In this document: in pieces, positions 61,523 through 64,000 of the stretch
Layout of the letters: each line of letters begins with the position of its first letter
Position numbering within the stretch: the first letter of the stretch is position 1
Assembly: GCA_050013915.1 (NCBI GenBank)
Contig: JBEKEI010000011.1
Location: 1-64,000 of the forward strand
Length of the DNA stretch: 64,000 nucleotides
From: Roseiarcus sp050013915
GTDB lineage: Bacteria > Pseudomonadota > Alphaproteobacteria > Rhizobiales > Beijerinckiaceae
Reading direction: 5' to 3'
Position numbers and translations under genes: made by a program
The notes under the pieces: model-generated
Databases searched by the model: none
Seen by the model: the letters and a program-made list of their open reading frames with translations, nothing else
Told to the model about the DNA's origin: nothing

Positions 61523-61657
61523 TCGGATCGCATCGGGCGCCCTCGTCGCGCTCCGGCGCCGAACGCCGACGCCGGGACAAGGGGGCGGCGCACTCATCCA
61601 GTTTCGGCGGCGGTCCGGCGAGCGAGCGCCTGCGCGTCGCCGGCCGCGGTCGCCCGC

Positions 61658-62626
61658 CTATTCCTGCGGCCGCAGCACGATGCGGCCCGCCGCGCCCGCC
61701 GCGACCTTGGCGTACGCCTCCTGCGCCGCGCCGAGCCCGCAGGTCTCGGCGATCGGCGCGGCGCGGTAGTCGCCGGCGACGAAACCCGGGGTCAGCGCGT
61801 CCAGCACCTCGGCCGAAGCGGTGAGGTCGCGCTTCAGCGTGTCGACGCCGAAGAGTCGGCTTTCGTTGTGATAGAAATCGACGAGGTCGAAGCTCACTTC
61901 GCGCTGACCGGTCGCGGCGATTTCGACCAGCCTGCCGCGGAGCGCGAGGCTGCCGAGGGCGCGGCGGAACATGACGCCGCCGACCAGATCGAGCACGACA
62001 TCGGCGCCGGCGCCGCCGGTCGCCGCGCGAACCTCGGCGGGCAGATTGTCCGTGCCGATGATCAGCGTCTCCAGGATCGCGGCGACCGGCGAATCCGGGC
62101 GCGGCGCGCGCTGGTCGGCGCCGATCACGCGGGCGCCGAGGCGGCGGGCGATCTGGGCGGCGGCGCTGCCGACGCCGCCGCCGGCGCCGATCAGCAGCAC
62201 GGTCTCCCCGGCCTTCAGGCCGGCCGCCTCGATGCCGCACCAGGCGGCCATGAAATTGACGCCGACCGACGCCGCCTGGTCGAAGTCGAGGGCGGCCGGC
62301 TTGCGGCGCAGGCTCGCCGCCGGCACGGCGATCAGCTCGGCATGGGAGCCGTCGCGGGTGAAGCCGGCGTCGCCGCCCGTGCCCCAGACCTCGGCGCCGA
62401 TCCACCCGGCCGGTCCTGCCTCGACCAATCCGGCGAAATCGCGGCCGGGGATGCGCGGCAGGGTCGTCTGCCGCATGGCGCCGGCGACATTCTTGACGTC
62501 GCTCGGATTGATCGAAGCGGCCATCACCCGCACGAGCGCGGTCGTCGCGTCGGCCGTCGGCGCGACCGCCGCCACCAGCTGGAGAACCGAGGGATCCCCG
62601 AACGACTCGAACCGTATCGCGCGCAT
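61658..62626 (-). CDS. NADPH:quinone reductase-like medium-chain oxidoreductase
   Basis: A 322-residue zinc-less MDR protein. ASINPSDVKNVAG near residue 40, PGRDFAGLVEAG near residue 60, and the cofactor motif LLIGAGGGVGSAAAQIARRLG near residue 150 fit the quinone oxidoreductase group. GGAGG lies 11 bases before the ATG at 62626. It is convergent with hypB and unlikely to belong to the hydrogenase locus. Confidence 0.85.
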   Translation of the reverse strand: MRAIRFESFGDPSVLQLVAAVAPTADATTALVRVMAASINPSDVKNVAGAMRQTTLPRIPGRDFAGLVEAGPAGWIGAEVWGTGGDAGFTRDGSHAELIAVPAASLRRKPAALDFDQAASVGVNFMAAWCGIEAAGLKAGETVLLIGAGGGVGSAAAQIARRLGARVIGADQRAPRPDSPVAAILETLIIGTDNLPAEVRAATGGAGADVVLDLVGGVMFRRALGSLALRGRLVEIAATGQREVSFDLVDFYHNESRLFGVDTLKRDLTASAEVLDALTPGFVAGDYRAAPIAETCGLGAAQEAYAKVAAGAAGRIVLRPQE

Positions 62627-62789
62627 GAGCTGTTCCTCCGGTCGATCGCCCGTCGGGGCCGGAACGCCGCGATTGCGGGCTTCATGTTTCCGGCCCCCCG
62701 CAAACATGGCGGCGGCGCCGGCCAATGGTAGCAGAGACGCCGGATGGTTTCGCATCGTCGTGGGGGCCGGTAGTGTCTCGGTTTGAACC

Positions 62790-63065
62790 TTGAAACTCAG
62801 GCGATTAGGAGCCTGGCCAGTGCGGCGCAAGAGCGCCTGGGTGAAGATGACTTTCGTCGATGGCGGTCATCAAGGCGACGAGGCGCAGCGCGCTGCCGTC
62901 GAAGCGAGCCGCCCAAGCGCTGGGTGGTGGAAAGAACGCTCGGCTGGATCAACCGGGCGCGACGCCTGTCGAAGGACTTCGAAGCGACGATGGAATCGGC
63001 CCTCGCATGGCTGCAGCTGGCCCTCGCCTTCCCCAATCATGCGAAGACTGGCGAGGGCCAAAATC
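62790..63065 (+). mobile_element. Fragment of an IS5-family transposase
   Basis: Two pieces in different frames are seen: KMTFVDGGHQGDEAQRAAV and then RWVVERTLGWINRARRLSKDFEATMESALAWL, which match the DDE-domain glycine/aspartate and glutamate blocks of IS5-type transposases. About 25 residues between the blocks are missing. No intact terminal repeats were seen. Confidence 0.75.
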
Positions 63066-63136
63066 GCCCCCGTTTGGTTTCGAGTCGGGCTCTTTGTCTG
63101 TGGACGGGGGTTCCGGATCGCGGCAGGGACGCGCAT

Positions 63137-63603
63137 TGCCGAGCGCCCCGCGCACCGATCCGGACCGGCCCAATTCGGGCATCCGGTTCCCACCTCGGGT
63201 TTTTGACGGCGAAGCGAACGCTGGGACAGGGGTGAAGGATGGCCGGCTTGGGGAGCCGGTCATTTTCCAGCCGGGTCGTCCGCGCCCAGATCGTGTGGTC
63301 CATCTGGCTGCGCCGCCGAAGCGTGCGTCGCCGGAGGTCCGTGACGCGGCGGCGGCAGGCCGCGAGCGCGCGGCTGTTGGTCGGCGCGGCGCGGTCGTTG
63401 AAGAAGCCGCGCACCACCTGTCCCAGCCGTTTGCCCTGTTCCGGGACCGACTGATCCATGCGCCGCCGCAGCGCCTCCTTGATTTCCCGGAGCTTGGCCT
63501 GCACGCGGTCGCGCCGGCTCTTCCTGTGGATCAGGAACTTGCCGGTCGGCGATCTGCCGCGAATGAAGGCGAAGCCGAGGACGTTGAAGGTCTCCGGCTT
63601 GCC
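63137..63603 (-). mobile_element. C-terminal fragment of a group II intron reverse transcriptase/maturase
   Basis: About 155 residues match the end of LtrA-type proteins: ETFNVLGFAFIRGRSPTGKFL, the maturase region RGFFNDRAAPTNSRALAACRRRVTDLRRRTLRRRSQ, and the closing ILHPCPSVRFAVKNPRWEPDARIG. The reverse transcriptase core (YADD) is absent. The fragment is cut at its 5' end near 63603. Confidence 0.8.
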
Positions 63604-63765
63604 GACCCCGCGCCTGGCGCGACTGGACCGCCGCCGCCGACGCGGCCCTGAGTTCCGCCTGCGCCGCGGGATCGTCTGCAAAAGAGAAATTTGAGAAAGT
63701 ACTTCCGTAATTCCAAAAGATCGGCTATGCTCTCACCATTGGTCCCCCGTCCAGGAGCCCGGCCC

Positions 63766-64000
63766 ATGAGCGACCCCGCAGCGCCCGCGCCGCCGCCCGC
63801 CGCCGCCGTCAGCGCGGTCGAGCGCGAAGTCCGCCGGCGTCGGATCACGAGGACGAGGCGCGCGGCGGGCCGGATGGCGGCCCGCCTGACCCGGCGCGGG
63901 CGCAACTGCCGAGGCGCTCCCTCGTTCAACCTCGAAGCGCCGTCAGAGGCGGTCCCAGCAATTGCCGGCCTTGGTTCGTTCGGGGCGCCGTTCGGGCTTG
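63766..64000 (+). CDS. Small uncharacterised protein, family A copy 2 (runs off the window)
   Basis: An open frame of 78 codons with no stop before the window ends; AGGAG lies 9 bases before the ATG. The N-terminus is proline/alanine- then arginine-rich. Residues 53-78 (SFNLEAPSEAVPAIAGLGSF, then GAPFGL) match the conserved segment of the small gene at 17394, 18 of 26 identical. I do not recognise the family. Confidence 0.5.
   Translation, partial: MSDPAAPAPPPAAAVSAVEREVRRRRITRTRRAAGRMAARLTRRGRNCRGAPSFNLEAPSEAVPAIAGLGSFGAPFGL

Overview
The window is GC-rich, densely coded DNA from an alphaproteobacterium, most likely of the order Hyphomicrobiales. The gene orders pgeF-midA-lgt, aa3-oxidase subunit IV-pntAA-pntAB-pntB, purE-purK and praR-metK-trmB all point that way. 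No ribosomal RNA is present, and the genus cannot be named from this sequence.

Left part (1-27 kb): mostly housekeeping genes. These are peptidoglycan editing, complex I assembly, lipoprotein processing, transhydrogenase, S21, PurE/PurK, QueG, nicotinamidase, a class IV aminotransferase paired with a sulfotransferase-like gene, an ECF sigma/anti-sigma pair with a cupredoxin and a phosphoesterase, TrmB, MetK and a PraR-like repressor. Set among them are a stomatin-like gene broken by an internal deletion (16.3-17.0 kb), a 76-residue small gene with a relative at the right window edge, an array of eight 10-bp units (17.65-17.72 kb), and two abutting gene remnants (19.5-20.7 kb).

Middle (27-32.7 kb): downstream of a tRNA-Ser(GGA) lies a decay zone. 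It holds a 145-bp MITE-like inverted-repeat element, an aldo/keto reductase scrap, an RND-exporter remnant joined to a frameshifted CoA-transferase remnant, and an acyl-CoA dehydrogenase with a nonsense codon at position 41. That dehydrogenase reads through into an enoyl-CoA hydratase.

32.7-44.1 kb: a ten-gene minus-strand run encodes a UPF0261/Tm-1-like protein, a split biotin-dependent carboxylase (carrier, biotin carboxylase, OadA-like carboxyltransferase), a HAD phosphatase and a complete Liv-type ABC importer. An AraC-type regulator lies upstream. It looks like an uncharacterised uptake-and-carboxylation pathway.

44.3-61.5 kb: this is the most notable part. A complete group 2a (cyanobacterial HupSL / mycobacterial Huc type) [NiFe]-hydrogenase locus follows a NtrC-type activator and a small zinc-ribbon gene. 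A sigma-54 promoter-like site and an upstream dyad precede hupS. After hupS and hupL come two paralogous small four-cysteine proteins with HiPIP-like spacing, a maturation protease, an unknown protein, a TPR protein, two tiny membrane proteins, a NifU-Rieske fusion, an NHL propeller, and hypF-hypC-SIS isomerase-hypD-hypE-hypA-hypB. Most genes overlap or nearly touch. No b-type cytochrome partner, HypX or intact nickel permease lies in the window. A broken NiCoT-type nickel permease remnant sits just upstream on the other strand. I infer a soluble or peripherally membrane-bound H2-oxidising enzyme that passes electrons through the small Fe-S proteins to the respiratory chain.

Right edge (61.6-64 kb): a quinone oxidoreductase-like gene, an IS5-family transposase scrap, a group II intron maturase scrap, and the cut-off second copy of the small-gene family seen at 17.4 kb.
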